DNA of 47,501 bases, taken from the NCBI GenBank assembly GCA_013287965.1, contig JABDCU010000005.1:33848-81348 (forward strand). Reading direction: 5' to 3'. Both the position numbers and the translations under genes were made by a program. How positions within the stretch are numbered: the first letter of the stretch is position 1; each line of letters starts with the position of its first letter. The stretch is from Candidatus Omnitrophota bacterium (GTDB lineage Bacteria > Omnitrophota > Gorgyraeia > Zapsychrales > Fredricksoniimonadaceae). Below, piece by piece: positions 8,161 to 17,701 of this stretch. Below the pieces are notes generated by a model. The model was given only the letters and a program-made list of their open reading frames with translations. It did not search any database and was not told the origin of the DNA.

Positions 8161-9419
8161 AGCTGTTTCTCCTTCAACGCGAGGCTTTCAATCACGCGCG
8201 GGTCGCCGGGAAAGGGCATGATGAACTCTCCCCCAAAGCCGCGCTTGGCGCATTCATCCATGATCTCCCGCCCGAAATTCCACGCCAGCACAAAAATCAC
8301 GTCCGGCTTTAAGGCCATCCCTTGCTCAAAGGAAACAATGGGCACGTCCCCCGCCGGTGTCATCAGCCCCTGCTTAAGAGGATTATTATCAATGATAGCC
8401 TTAAGATAATTTTTACCGATACCGCAAAAATTAATAAAGGTTGAACTGCGCGCTGAGGCCCCAAAACCAACGATCACCTTGCCCTTCAGCCTATTTAACA
8501 AGCCTAAAGTTTTTTCACGATGGGCTTTTGCCTCTTGGGCGAACTTTTCCCAGGCAAACCGTCCGTTAACACCGGATCTTTTCTCCTCATCGAGAACATC
8601 AAGATAAGCAGGCTCGGGGGCGCGTTTTGTTTTTGAAAAATAGAACACCAATGAACCGCCGCTGATAGGGCTTTTATCAACATCATAGGGATACAGGCCA
8701 TGGTTTTTCAATAACCATTCCATCGAATGGGCTGTAAAAAAACATAAATGCTCATGATAGATCGAATCATAGTGCAGCTCCTGCGCAATGACACTGCCGC
8801 TATGAAACTCAATGACTCCAACTCCCTCGTCGGAAAGCGCCTCGGCAATGCCCTCGATCACGCCATGCAGATCACTAACATGCGGGATAACGTTGCGCGC
8901 GATGACAACCTTGGGAGCTCCATATTGCCCGACCAAACGCTGGGCTGTTGCCGTGTTCCAATAAGCACAATCCGTGCGCACACCGTCTTGGAGGGCCATC
9001 TGCGCTATATTTTGAGCAGGCTCAATACCTACCACCGGCATGCCTTTAGCCATAAACTGTTTGAGCACTGTGCCGTCATTCGAGGCGATCTCGAATACCA
9101 GGTCATCTTTTTTAAGACCTGCCTTGTTGATCACCCTGCCAGCAAAAATCTTGGCATAATCCCGGGTGGCTTGCGCAGTGCCCGTGACCCAGACATATTG
9201 GTCAAAAAGGACTTCCTTGTTGACTGTTTCTTTGAGTTGAAAAAGGGCGCACTTGGTACAAAACGCCGTCGATAAAGAAACTTTTTTGATGGACTCGTGC
9301 CCAGGGCGCACCAGGGCATTGGCCAATGGCTGATCGCCCAGGTCCAAAATATCAACCAGGCCGCCTTGGCCGCAGGCACGGCAAGAGGGGATCGTTTCAA
9401 ACAACACAGAGATCTCCAT
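8151..9419 (-). CDS. SAM-dependent C-methyltransferase (NDP-sugar C-methyltransferase type with N-terminal zinc-binding domain)
   Basis: CRACGQGGLVDILDLGDQPLAN, CTKCALFQL; VFEIASNDGTVLKQF; C-terminal VIVGFGASARSSTFINF. Start moved from 9545 to Met at 9419 to reduce overlap with the upstream gene. Confidence 0.85.
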   Translation of the reverse strand: MEISVLFETIPSCRACGQGGLVDILDLGDQPLANALVRPGHESIKKVSLSTAFCTKCALFQLKETVNKEVLFDQYVWVTGTAQATRDYAKIFAGRVINKAGLKKDDLVFEIASNDGTVLKQFMAKGMPVVGIEPAQNIAQMALQDGVRTDCAYWNTATAQRLVGQYGAPKVVIARNVIPHVSDLHGVIEGIAEALSDEGVGVIEFHSGSVIAQELHYDSIYHEHLCFFTAHSMEWLLKNHGLYPYDVDKSPISGGSLVFYFSKTKRAPEPAYLDVLDEEKRSGVNGRFAWEKFAQEAKAHREKTLGLLNRLKGKVIVGFGASARSSTFINFCGIGKNYLKAIIDNNPLKQGLMTPAGDVPIVSFEQGMALKPDVIFVLAWNFGREIMDECAKRGFGGEFIMPFPGDPRVIESLALKEKQLWK

Positions 9420-10428
9420 TGATCTTATTGGTCTCTTGAAGGAGTTTAATTTTTTTAAGACGCACGCACATCTCCCCCCGAAAATGGTCTTCTGTGAATT
9501 TATTCTTTTTAAAGAACCCGACCAATTCTTTTCCGCCGCGGTCAAGGTCCCATTCCGGCTTGAAATGGTCTTTAAGCACGGTCAGGATCTTTTTGAAACT
9601 GACACGATACGTGCGGGAATCATTGCCATGCTCGCCGGTAAAAACCAGTGAACTTCCCGGCACGGCACGCTGGGCCGCTTCAGCCAGCTCGCGCACCGTG
9701 AAATTCCCGTCGGGCAGGCCCACATTGAACGCCTGTCCGGAAACAAGTGCCAAAGGCGCTTCCAGGCCGGCGATAAACGCGTTAGACACATCCCGTATAT
9801 GCACCACCGGGCGCCAAGGGGTCCCGTCGCTTTTGATCTCGATCTTTCCCGTCGTAAAGGCGCAAGCAACCAAATTATTATAGACAATATCACAGCGCAA
9901 ACGCGGGCTGGCCCCAAAGACCGTTGAAGGCCTGAAAGAAATCACATGAAAATCTTTATCAGCGATTTTAGCCAACGCGCACTCCGCTTCCCATTTCGTG
10001 CGCGCGTAAGCCGTCAAAGGATGTTTCTCGCTTTTATCCTCCTCAAGCTCCTCATCTAATGTTGAAATGCCGTACATGCTCTGGGAAGAAGAATAGATGA
10101 ATCGCTTGACCCCTGCCTTCTTGGCCGCTTGCGCCGCACGTACCGTCCCGCCAAAATTGATCTCTTCCGTCAGTCCGGGCGCCAATTCGCCAAGCGGGTC
10201 ATTCGAAAGGGCAGCCAGATGGATGACCGCGTCAATGCCTCTCATATCTTCTGCATCAATATCACGGATATCCTTGGTGATCTGTTTGATCTTGGGGCCA
10301 TAGGGATGCAGTAAACAATCCGCGTAATAACCGATGTCAAAGCCAACGACTTCATATTTTTTTTCCAACAGCATGTCCACCAGGACGCTGCCGATATAAC
10401 CCTGATTGCCTGTCACAAGGACTTTCAT
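9397..10428 (-). CDS. NAD-dependent epimerase/dehydratase (extended SDR)
   Basis: MKVLVTGNQGYIGSVLVDMLL; YSSSQSMYGIS; YARTKWEAE. Confidence 0.9.
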   Translation of the reverse strand: MKVLVTGNQGYIGSVLVDMLLEKKYEVVGFDIGYYADCLLHPYGPKIKQITKDIRDIDAEDMRGIDAVIHLAALSNDPLGELAPGLTEEINFGGTVRAAQAAKKAGVKRFIYSSSQSMYGISTLDEELEEDKSEKHPLTAYARTKWEAECALAKIADKDFHVISFRPSTVFGASPRLRCDIVYNNLVACAFTTGKIEIKSDGTPWRPVVHIRDVSNAFIAGLEAPLALVSGQAFNVGLPDGNFTVRELAEAAQRAVPGSSLVFTGEHGNDSRTYRVSFKKILTVLKDHFKPEWDLDRGGKELVGFFKKNKFTEDHFRGEMCVRLKKIKLLQETNKINGDLCVV

Positions 10429-11459
10429 AAACTCCCCCTAATTCCCTGAAGTTTCGGTCTCAAATACCACCAAAACTGCTTTTTTTCAATCCAAAGGAGC
10501 GCCGGTAATTTACGCCAGAAATAAAAACTTCTTCCCGCATCCTTCAACATCCTTAAAGCAGCTTTGAAACGAAAATGATATACACTCACCACAAACCAAT
10601 AACCGGCCCAAGCATAGGCATTTTCCAACATCCTTCGCACCACATATCGGGCAATGTCTTTACCGAAAACCTGCCAGCGTCCTTCGATCTGCCAATCCTT
10701 GATCAACGAAACACTTTCCACGGTGCCTACATGGCCTACTGCCAATATCTTTAAGTTTGCCTGGTCTTTATGGCGCCTCCAATAAAGAAAAGCTGTTTCA
10801 TCAAAACCGGTGATGCCAAAAGGGACTATCCCATACAAATGGCTAAGTTCCACCGCCATATGATACCCCCCGGCTTTGACTAAATCCTCTCTCTTAAAAG
10901 TAAAAATTGTCCCCGGCGCGTTAAACAACACGTCGTTGCCATATTCGCCTTCGCATAGCTTATTGAGCGCCAACAGATGCCCCGGCATATAGCGGGGGCG
11001 ATAATCAGTGGCCCGCGGGCCTTCATCCAGCAGGCGTCCTGTCCCATCCATGCATTTGACGAACCCCGCGGCACTGGTGCAATCCGGATCATCTTTAAAA
11101 AGTTTCACCATCTTTTCCACATAGTCATTGGCGATCAGGTCATCATCGGATTGATAAAATACATAATTCCCCGTCGCTATTTCTAACGCGGCATTAAAAC
11201 AAACCCTGGCAACCGCCAGGGGATCATCATCCGAGTATTGGTTCTCTTTAAAATGGACGATCTTGATGCGATCATCAGAAACTTTTGTATCGATCAAATA
11301 ATCAATGATCTCCTGTGTCGCTCCGCTATTAACGACAATGATCTCCAAATTCTTGTACGTTTGGCCCATGATCTCTTTTAAAGCCTGTCTTAAAAAATCA
11401 AAGCGGCTATGGGTAACGGTGATGATAGTAAACAAGGGAGTATCATTCAACGCCATCAA
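10425..11459 (-). CDS. Glycosyltransferase family 2 (paralogue of 466..1497)
   Basis: FTIITVTHSRFDFLRQALKEI...YQSDDDLIANDYVEKMVKLFKDDPDCTSAAG; same C-terminus SFYFWRKLPALLW...WWYLRPKLQ. Confidence 0.9.
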   Translation of the reverse strand: MMALNDTPLFTIITVTHSRFDFLRQALKEIMGQTYKNLEIIVVNSGATQEIIDYLIDTKVSDDRIKIVHFKENQYSDDDPLAVARVCFNAALEIATGNYVFYQSDDDLIANDYVEKMVKLFKDDPDCTSAAGFVKCMDGTGRLLDEGPRATDYRPRYMPGHLLALNKLCEGEYGNDVLFNAPGTIFTFKREDLVKAGGYHMAVELSHLYGIVPFGITGFDETAFLYWRRHKDQANLKILAVGHVGTVESVSLIKDWQIEGRWQVFGKDIARYVVRRMLENAYAWAGYWFVVSVYHFRFKAALRMLKDAGRSFYFWRKLPALLWIEKKQFWWYLRPKLQGIRGSL

Positions 11460-12010
11460 CGGGGCCCTTTTTTCCGGGGTTTTTCCGAGGCGATCTGGTC
11501 AACCACCGCTAAAAGCCATGCCTGATGGACTGTTTCAACAATGTTGTATTGGCTGCTGTCAGCCCAAAGATTGATGTCCCCCAATTTCTTCAAAGGATTG
11601 TCCTTGCGAAAACCCGATAAGGTGATGAGCGCGAGCCCCAAGGCTTTTGCCTTCAGGGCAGCGTTGAGCATGTTGGCCGATTGGCCGCTGCTGCTGATCA
11701 GGATGACCACGTCCTTGCCATCAGCATAAAAATCAAGGGCCTTCTCGATCCAGTGCTCATAACCATAATCATTGGCAAGACAGGTGATCAGATCAGCTTC
11801 ATTAAAATTAACGGCCCTGACGCCCGCGGCCTTGGTCAGGTCAACAGCCACGTGGCTGGCGATGGCCGCACTCGCCCCATTGCCCGCGATGATGATCTTG
11901 CCGCCCCGCGCTGATGCCGCCTTGATCAGGTCTTTTGCTTTTTGTAATCCCTTTAAATCAACCAAAAGAAGATGTTCAGCTACTGCTTTCAATTGCTTGC
12001 CTAGATCCAT
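11456..12010 (-). CDS. gmhA: SIS-domain sugar isomerase, GmhA-like (sedoheptulose-7-phosphate isomerase family)
   Basis: GGKIIIAGNGASAAIASHVAVDLTKA; VVILISSSGQSANMLNA. Confidence 0.75.
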   Translation of the reverse strand: MDLGKQLKAVAEHLLLVDLKGLQKAKDLIKAASARGGKIIIAGNGASAAIASHVAVDLTKAAGVRAVNFNEADLITCLANDYGYEHWIEKALDFYADGKDVVILISSSGQSANMLNAALKAKALGLALITLSGFRKDNPLKKLGDINLWADSSQYNIVETVHQAWLLAVVDQIASEKPRKKGPR

Positions 12011-12729
12011 AAATGGCCTTTCTGCTTAACCACCTGCTCAAAATGCTGTAAACTCTCCAAGGTAGTAATATAATGATACTGTTCGTCGGTGATAAACGCG
12101 CCTAATCGTCCCTGCCCCGCGATCCTTGCTACAATGACTTCCTCAAAAGAGATGTTACCGCCCTCACGGGGATCAATGATATTTTTGTCAACCAGGAAAA
12201 AACCTATATCCACGCCATTAAGCCCCTGCAAGCGGCGGCTTTTATCATAGGACTTCACCCTGCCATCGGGGCCGACCATCACATTGTTTTCAAAACCATA
12301 CTCACCGGTCCCGCTTTTATTGCTAAATACCGTCGTGGTCAAAGGGACTTGTAAATGTTCATAATTCTTCTTCATCTCGGCCAGCGGCACCGGCCAATAA
12401 TTGTCCCCGTACAAAAGCAGGAATTTCCCTTCCAATTTCTCATACGCATTGATCAAACGGCGCCCGGTCTGGTCTTCCTCTTTCCCGACCGAATAACTGA
12501 TCTCAAGACCCGGGACTTCCTTATTTTTGTAGTGATCGACTACACTTTGGGCCTTATATCCCAGCAAAAAAACAACGCGCCGGATACCGGCATCGCAGAG
12601 CATCCTTAAAAGATAATCAACGAACGGACGGCCATTGACCGGTGCCATTGGTTTGGGCAGTTCATCCGTCAATGGCCTCAACCGCTCACCACGCCCGCCG
12701 GCAAATATGACGGCCTGCTCAAAACTCAT
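12001..12729 (-). CDS. hddC: Sugar-1-phosphate nucleotidyltransferase, HddC-like
   Basis: AVIFAGGRGERLRPLTDELPKPMAPVNGRPFVDYLL; LLLYGDNYW. Confidence 0.78.
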   Translation of the reverse strand: MSFEQAVIFAGGRGERLRPLTDELPKPMAPVNGRPFVDYLLRMLCDAGIRRVVFLLGYKAQSVVDHYKNKEVPGLEISYSVGKEEDQTGRRLINAYEKLEGKFLLLYGDNYWPVPLAEMKKNYEHLQVPLTTTVFSNKSGTGEYGFENNVMVGPDGRVKSYDKSRRLQGLNGVDIGFFLVDKNIIDPREGGNISFEEVIVARIAGQGRLGAFITDEQYHYITTLESLQHFEQVVKQKGHLWI

Positions 12730-13724
12730 CGAAGGTCCTGTTTTAGCAGCGACTTTAAAAACAACTTTACCGTGCGTTTAATCCTGATAAACCTTAATAT
12801 CCATAAAACATGACGATAATGCCCCTTAAGGCCGGGCACCTTCGGGTCATGGCCCGGCTTGAAAATACCGAACATATGGATTTTCTCCGCCGGCCCAAAA
12901 GCAATTAAACGAAGTCCTGCCATGGAAGCATAATAATGGAATGTTTGGGGATCAAAATAATAAGTATGCGCGTTTTGGAACTGCCATAAAATGCCGTTGG
13001 TGACATTAGGCACGGCCATATAAATGATCCCCTCATTCTTCAAATGCTTGACGATCTTCTTTAAAGAGGCCACCGGGTCCAACAAATGTTCCCAGACATG
13101 GTTTAAAATAATGACATCAAACTGGCCTTGAATATCATCGGACGAACCCTGCCGCATGGGTATCCCATGCCTGCGGCCAAGATCAACCAGCGTTGGACTA
13201 TAGTCATACCCTAAACTTTCAGCGCCTGCTTTTAAAAACGGCAGTAGGTTCCACCCTCCGCCGGCCCCGATCTCCAGCACTGAAATGCCTGAAGATATCT
13301 TCTTGATCTTATCGATCGCTTTAAAAATAGATTGGCCGGCTTGCGCGGAATACTGTTTTTCGGAATCATTAAGATAATTACCGGAATCATAACAACGCCG
13401 GTAGGTGTCTGACGAATAAAAATCGGCATAGGCTTTCTGCGTCATGCGCGGATTGGACTGAATCAAGCCGCATTGCACGCATATGACCGTGGATTGGCGC
13501 ATCGCGTACCTGTCATAGGAAGCCAATAGCGTAAAATGACAAGAACCACAAAGGCATGGTACCGACTCAAAACCTACAACGCCATTCTCAATATGAAAAT
13601 TAAACGCTTTGACATGCTCCTGCTGGCCTTGCGTGTAGGGCAAAGATGGTTTGCCCGGAACATGCAGTTCCTTAAAAGGCAATATCTGTTCATGGCCCTG
13701 CATCGCTGAAATCTTGATCTCCAT
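12726..13724 (-). CDS. Class I SAM methyltransferase with N-terminal zinc-ribbon-like motif
   Basis: CLCGSC...CVQCGLIQSNPRM; VLEIGAGGGWNLLPFLKAG; HVWEHLLDP. Confidence 0.88.
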   Translation of the reverse strand: MEIKISAMQGHEQILPFKELHVPGKPSLPYTQGQQEHVKAFNFHIENGVVGFESVPCLCGSCHFTLLASYDRYAMRQSTVICVQCGLIQSNPRMTQKAYADFYSSDTYRRCYDSGNYLNDSEKQYSAQAGQSIFKAIDKIKKISSGISVLEIGAGGGWNLLPFLKAGAESLGYDYSPTLVDLGRRHGIPMRQGSSDDIQGQFDVIILNHVWEHLLDPVASLKKIVKHLKNEGIIYMAVPNVTNGILWQFQNAHTYYFDPQTFHYYASMAGLRLIAFGPAEKIHMFGIFKPGHDPKVPGLKGHYRHVLWILRFIRIKRTVKLFLKSLLKQDLR

Positions 13725-13737
13725 GCTCCCTCTTTAG

Positions 13738-15534
13738 CTAAAAATGCCCAACGCCGGCCATCTTGCGGAACTCCGGACATACGTTGGATAATTCGCCATA
13801 TGGGCCTTCGCTGATAAGCCGCCCGTCTTTTAGAAAGAAAATTTTATCGCATTGCTGCACTGTGGTGAGCCGATGCGCGATAATGATGATCGTCCTGTCC
13901 TTGGACAGGTCATGCAAGGCGCTCATAAATAAGCGTTCGGTCTCATTATCAAGGGCAGCTGTTGCCTCATCCATCACCAGCACTTGAGGGTCATGGTACA
14001 GGGCACGGGCGATCCCGATACGCTGCCTCTGCCCGCCTGAGAGACGAACGCCTTTCTCTCCGACCGTAGTGTCAATGCCCTGCGGCAATGACCGGACAAA
14101 TCCATCCAGTTGGGCCAAGCGCAGGCATTGCCAGACTTTTTCATCACTGATCTCTTTTGCCTCAAGCCCAAAAGCGATATTGCTTTTGATGGTGTCATCA
14201 CATAAATAGATCACCTGCGGGATGTATCCGATGGTGACCTGCCATGACCTTAAATGGCTATGGATATCCACCCCATCAACCTTGACCTTCCCGCTAGAGG
14301 GCTCTAAAAGGCCCAAAATAATATCAACGGTCGTTGTTTTGCCGGCACCTGAAGGGCCGATAAACCCCACCACGCTGTTTTTCGGTATCGTCAGGGAAAC
14401 ATGGTCCAGCGATGGGGTCGTTGTCTTTTCATAATAAAAAACAATGTCCTCCATCCTGATCTCTTCACGGAAAACCAAGGGCTCGCCGGTGGTACGGTCA
14501 CGCAGCTGGCGCTCAAATGCCTCACAGGCGATCAGGTCATCATAGATCGCGTTAAAGCTCGGCATAAAGAATTTCAGCCCTCCCCATGAACTGCTTATCC
14601 TGTTAAGACTCGGCATCAGCCTCAAGGTCACAAGGGCAAACACGGATATCGTCGCAAAAACGGTGCCCGGCGCCTGTCCGGACAAAAGGCAAATGGCCAT
14701 GGAAGACATCACAAGGGTAACAACAGTGGTTTCAATGAATAATCGGGGACTCCTGGCCGCAAGCTCACTTTTACATTGCTGGGCCGCCACCAGTTGGGCG
14801 TGATAACGATAACTGTTGACGAAAAAAAGTTCCTTGCCTAATAATTTGGATTCTTTAATGCTCCCTAATCCCTGGTTGACTTGTTGCCATACTAAAGCGC
14901 TGTGGTGGTGGCTGGTCTGGCCCCAGCGCCGGAGATTATCTTTAAGGAAATAAAAATAAAGCACAAGCCCGCCGGTCAAGACAGCCATGGCAACGCTGGT
15001 CAATAAAGGATTTGTCCTTAATAGGACAAAAAACAAACACAACACCAATAAGCCTTCCGTCAGGATGATCAGGATCGAAAGCACGCCATTCTGCATCAGG
15101 TCAGAGACCTTGTTTAATTTCTCTTGGAATTGCCCTAAATTCCTTTGCAGGTAAAAACTGTAGGGACTGAGCATATACGCCTTAAAAAGCCTGGTGCATA
15201 CGTACGTTTGTTTATTAAGGATAAACCTGCCCTGCATAAACGCTAAAAACAAAAGAACGGCATTTTTAATGACAAAAACAAGGATGATGACAATGTCCAG
15301 CACGATCATGAACTGCAAAAACGAATGAAAAGCAAAAAGCTGGTACACCTTATGCAGATAAGCGTTTTTCTCGATCATTTCCGGATGCGCTAGCAAGGAA
15401 ATAAAAGGGATGATCAGGGTGATGCCGAGCACTTCCATAAATGAATTAAGCAAGATGGCCAATGCAAGAAAGAAGAAATTCCAACGGTCTTCTTTCCCGA
15501 AAAGCACCCCCATGCGTTTTAATAATTGAAGCAC
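13738..15534 (-). CDS. ABC transporter, fused permease/ATPase (MsbA/PglK-like glycolipid flippase)
   Basis: TM N-terminal half; GPSGAGKTTTVD, LSGGQRQRIGIARAL, VLVMDEATAALD. Confidence 0.93.
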   Translation of the reverse strand: MLQLLKRMGVLFGKEDRWNFFFLALAILLNSFMEVLGITLIIPFISLLAHPEMIEKNAYLHKVYQLFAFHSFLQFMIVLDIVIILVFVIKNAVLLFLAFMQGRFILNKQTYVCTRLFKAYMLSPYSFYLQRNLGQFQEKLNKVSDLMQNGVLSILIILTEGLLVLCLFFVLLRTNPLLTSVAMAVLTGGLVLYFYFLKDNLRRWGQTSHHHSALVWQQVNQGLGSIKESKLLGKELFFVNSYRYHAQLVAAQQCKSELAARSPRLFIETTVVTLVMSSMAICLLSGQAPGTVFATISVFALVTLRLMPSLNRISSSWGGLKFFMPSFNAIYDDLIACEAFERQLRDRTTGEPLVFREEIRMEDIVFYYEKTTTPSLDHVSLTIPKNSVVGFIGPSGAGKTTTVDIILGLLEPSSGKVKVDGVDIHSHLRSWQVTIGYIPQVIYLCDDTIKSNIAFGLEAKEISDEKVWQCLRLAQLDGFVRSLPQGIDTTVGEKGVRLSGGQRQRIGIARALYHDPQVLVMDEATAALDNETERLFMSALHDLSKDRTIIIIAHRLTTVQQCDKIFFLKDGRLISEGPYGELSNVCPEFRKMAGVGHF

Positions 15535-15535
15535 T

Positions 15536-16762
15536 TTAACCCACTCCTTGCTTGGCCATCTTTAAATCCAACAGATCCTTGTTCTGCAGCAGGAATTTCG
15601 ACCCTACCCTTGCCTGTAAAACCCTTCCCGACGCGTAGGGCCTAAACAGCGCCCAAAATCTTTGCTGAAGCTCTTCGCATTCATCATTCGTCTGCCAACA
15701 ACCCCGTATGCTTTCTTCTTTTTCAATAACAACATCAAGAATTTCTTGCGGGGTATTATCAATGATCTCAAGCCCTAAATTTTTAAACTGCACAGGGTCC
15801 TGGTACATGTCCACATTAAAGCCAAGAATTTCCTTGAATGTCAGGGACCTCTTTTCCCGCGGTACCCAAATTTTCTTATAAATAACGGAATTATCCGGGG
15901 ACCAGGCGCAGGTATTGACCACCGGGATCATATTTAAGATGACCTGCGGCTTTCTAAAAAATGTCGCGATGAAATCTATCCCGCTGGACGTCCCGACATA
16001 AAAATGGCATCTTGACAGCAGATACATGTCCGCAAAATCACTGCGCCAGGAGCTCGTCGCGTAATCAATGACATGCGGGTGCTTCCATAAAAAAGGCTGG
16101 TTGACCACCCTGCCCATGCGGATGCAATAATAGCCTCGTGCCACCAGCTCCTTGATGGCCAAGGTATACGTATTGATGTCCGCGTCCCTGTAATTATGAT
16201 AGGACCAATTTTTTTCCGGCTTCAAGGCGTTTAAAAAAGAACTGTCCCTGGCCTGAAAACAAATGATCGGGCTGCCCGGAGGAATGCCCATCTCACGCAA
16301 AAGCTTTGCCCCGCGTTCCTCTTCTTTTAAGCTAAAAGATGCCGGCGGCGGAGTGTCATTCGTCAAGCCATGGGTGTCCTGGATATCAGGGGGAAGATCA
16401 TAATGATACGGCTCAAACCCCGGGACGTTCAGGCTTGCCCATGCGACCCAATAAGCAAAATCATACAAGGGAACCACTCTCTTCCACATTTTGACCATCT
16501 GCCGGTTACATTTCCATGGACGGTCAGGATAAAATATGTCCACGGCATCAGAAGGGCAGAACCCGGCCCTGCGCTCCTGCAAATAAATGTCCGTGGTGCC
16601 AAACCCATGCCCGATCCTTTCCAATATCGGAACGAACCTGATCTTAATGAAGGGACGAAGGGCCCTCATCAAAAGAACAAAAGGCAAGGCCAATAAAAAT
16701 ATAGGCAGCTTGGGCAGCATCCTGAACAACAACCATTTCATGTTTCGCTTTTGCGCCATCAC
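15536..16762 (-). CDS. TIGR04372-like putative glycosyltransferase
   Basis: N-terminal TM; CFQARDSSFL...YHNYRDADINTYTLAIKELVARGYYCIRMGRV...VIDYATSSWRSDFADMYLLSRCHFYVGTSSGID. Confidence 0.75.
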   Translation of the reverse strand: MMAQKRNMKWLLFRMLPKLPIFLLALPFVLLMRALRPFIKIRFVPILERIGHGFGTTDIYLQERRAGFCPSDAVDIFYPDRPWKCNRQMVKMWKRVVPLYDFAYWVAWASLNVPGFEPYHYDLPPDIQDTHGLTNDTPPPASFSLKEEERGAKLLREMGIPPGSPIICFQARDSSFLNALKPEKNWSYHNYRDADINTYTLAIKELVARGYYCIRMGRVVNQPFLWKHPHVIDYATSSWRSDFADMYLLSRCHFYVGTSSGIDFIATFFRKPQVILNMIPVVNTCAWSPDNSVIYKKIWVPREKRSLTFKEILGFNVDMYQDPVQFKNLGLEIIDNTPQEILDVVIEKEESIRGCWQTNDECEELQQRFWALFRPYASGRVLQARVGSKFLLQNKDLLDLKMAKQGVG

Positions 16763-17701
16763 TTAAACCTTTAGAAAGCTTTTTATTTTCGCCACGACCT
16801 GTGACCGTTCGAGCCCGTAGAGTTTGAATAATGACTCTTGCGTGCCGTACTCATGGATAAATTTATCAGGAAGGCCTATGCGATGCACCCGCGGCAGGTC
16901 TTTAGGATCAACGTTGTCCAGCAAGGCTTCCAGGCAGGCACTGCCTAAACCGCCGGCCAGGACGTGGTCTTCCATGGTCACGATCATCCTGGCCTTACGG
17001 GCGTGTTTAATGAGGGCTTCCTGGTCCAATGGTTTGATGGTGTGCACATGCAGTACCGTCGCTGATATCCCTTCTTTCTGAAGTTCATCCGCCGCGTAAA
17101 GGGCAGCGTGGGTCATCGGGCCTGTTGAGATGATCAATACATCACTGCTGGCTGGGTCGGTTTGATGATGGACCACGGCTTTCCCTATTTCAATCTTGTA
17201 TTCATCCTTGGTGATGATGGGCTTTCCATACCGGCCCATCCTGATATAGATCGGCCTGGGCCAATTGACCATTTGAGGCATTAATTTTTTCATCTCTGCG
17301 GCATCACAGGGAACGATCACCGTCATTTCAGGGATGGCGCGCATAATGGCAATATCTTCAGTGATCGTGTGTGTCGGCCCCAGATGGGCAGTGGCCACAC
17401 CAGCCCCCATGCCCACGATCCTGACAGGCCGCTCCTGCAGGCAAGTGTCCAGGACGATCTGCTCATAACACCGGCGCACACCAAAACTGGCATGGTTTAA
17501 AATAAAAGGGATAAACCCGTCGGCGGCCAAGCCTGAGGCCATGCCAACGTTATGGGCTTCGGAGATCCCTTCCGCGAAATATTGGTCAGGCATCTCCTTT
17601 TGCATATGCTCTATCCCTGTTTCAGCGTCAGTGCTGATAAGTACGACCCTTTTGTCGGCTTTTGCCAATTCATAGATGGAATCCCTGAATGTGAAAAACA
17701 T
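16763..17701 (-). CDS. Transketolase-like C-terminal subunit
   Basis: VLISTDAETGIEHMQKEMPDQYFAEGISEAHNVGMASGLAADG; TMEDHVLAGGLGSA. Confidence 0.9.
   Translation of the reverse strand: MFFTFRDSIYELAKADKRVVLISTDAETGIEHMQKEMPDQYFAEGISEAHNVGMASGLAADGFIPFILNHASFGVRRCYEQIVLDTCLQERPVRIVGMGAGVATAHLGPTHTITEDIAIMRAIPEMTVIVPCDAAEMKKLMPQMVNWPRPIYIRMGRYGKPIITKDEYKIEIGKAVVHHQTDPASSDVLIISTGPMTHAALYAADELQKEGISATVLHVHTIKPLDQEALIKHARKARMIVTMEDHVLAGGLGSACLEALLDNVDPKDLPRVHRIGLPDKFIHEYGTQESLFKLYGLERSQVVAKIKSFLKV

Noticed and set aside
8151-9545. Longer N-terminus of the C-methyltransferase in the ORF track
   Set aside because: Extra 42 residues fall in the upstream SDR gene and do not fit the family; start reassigned to 9419
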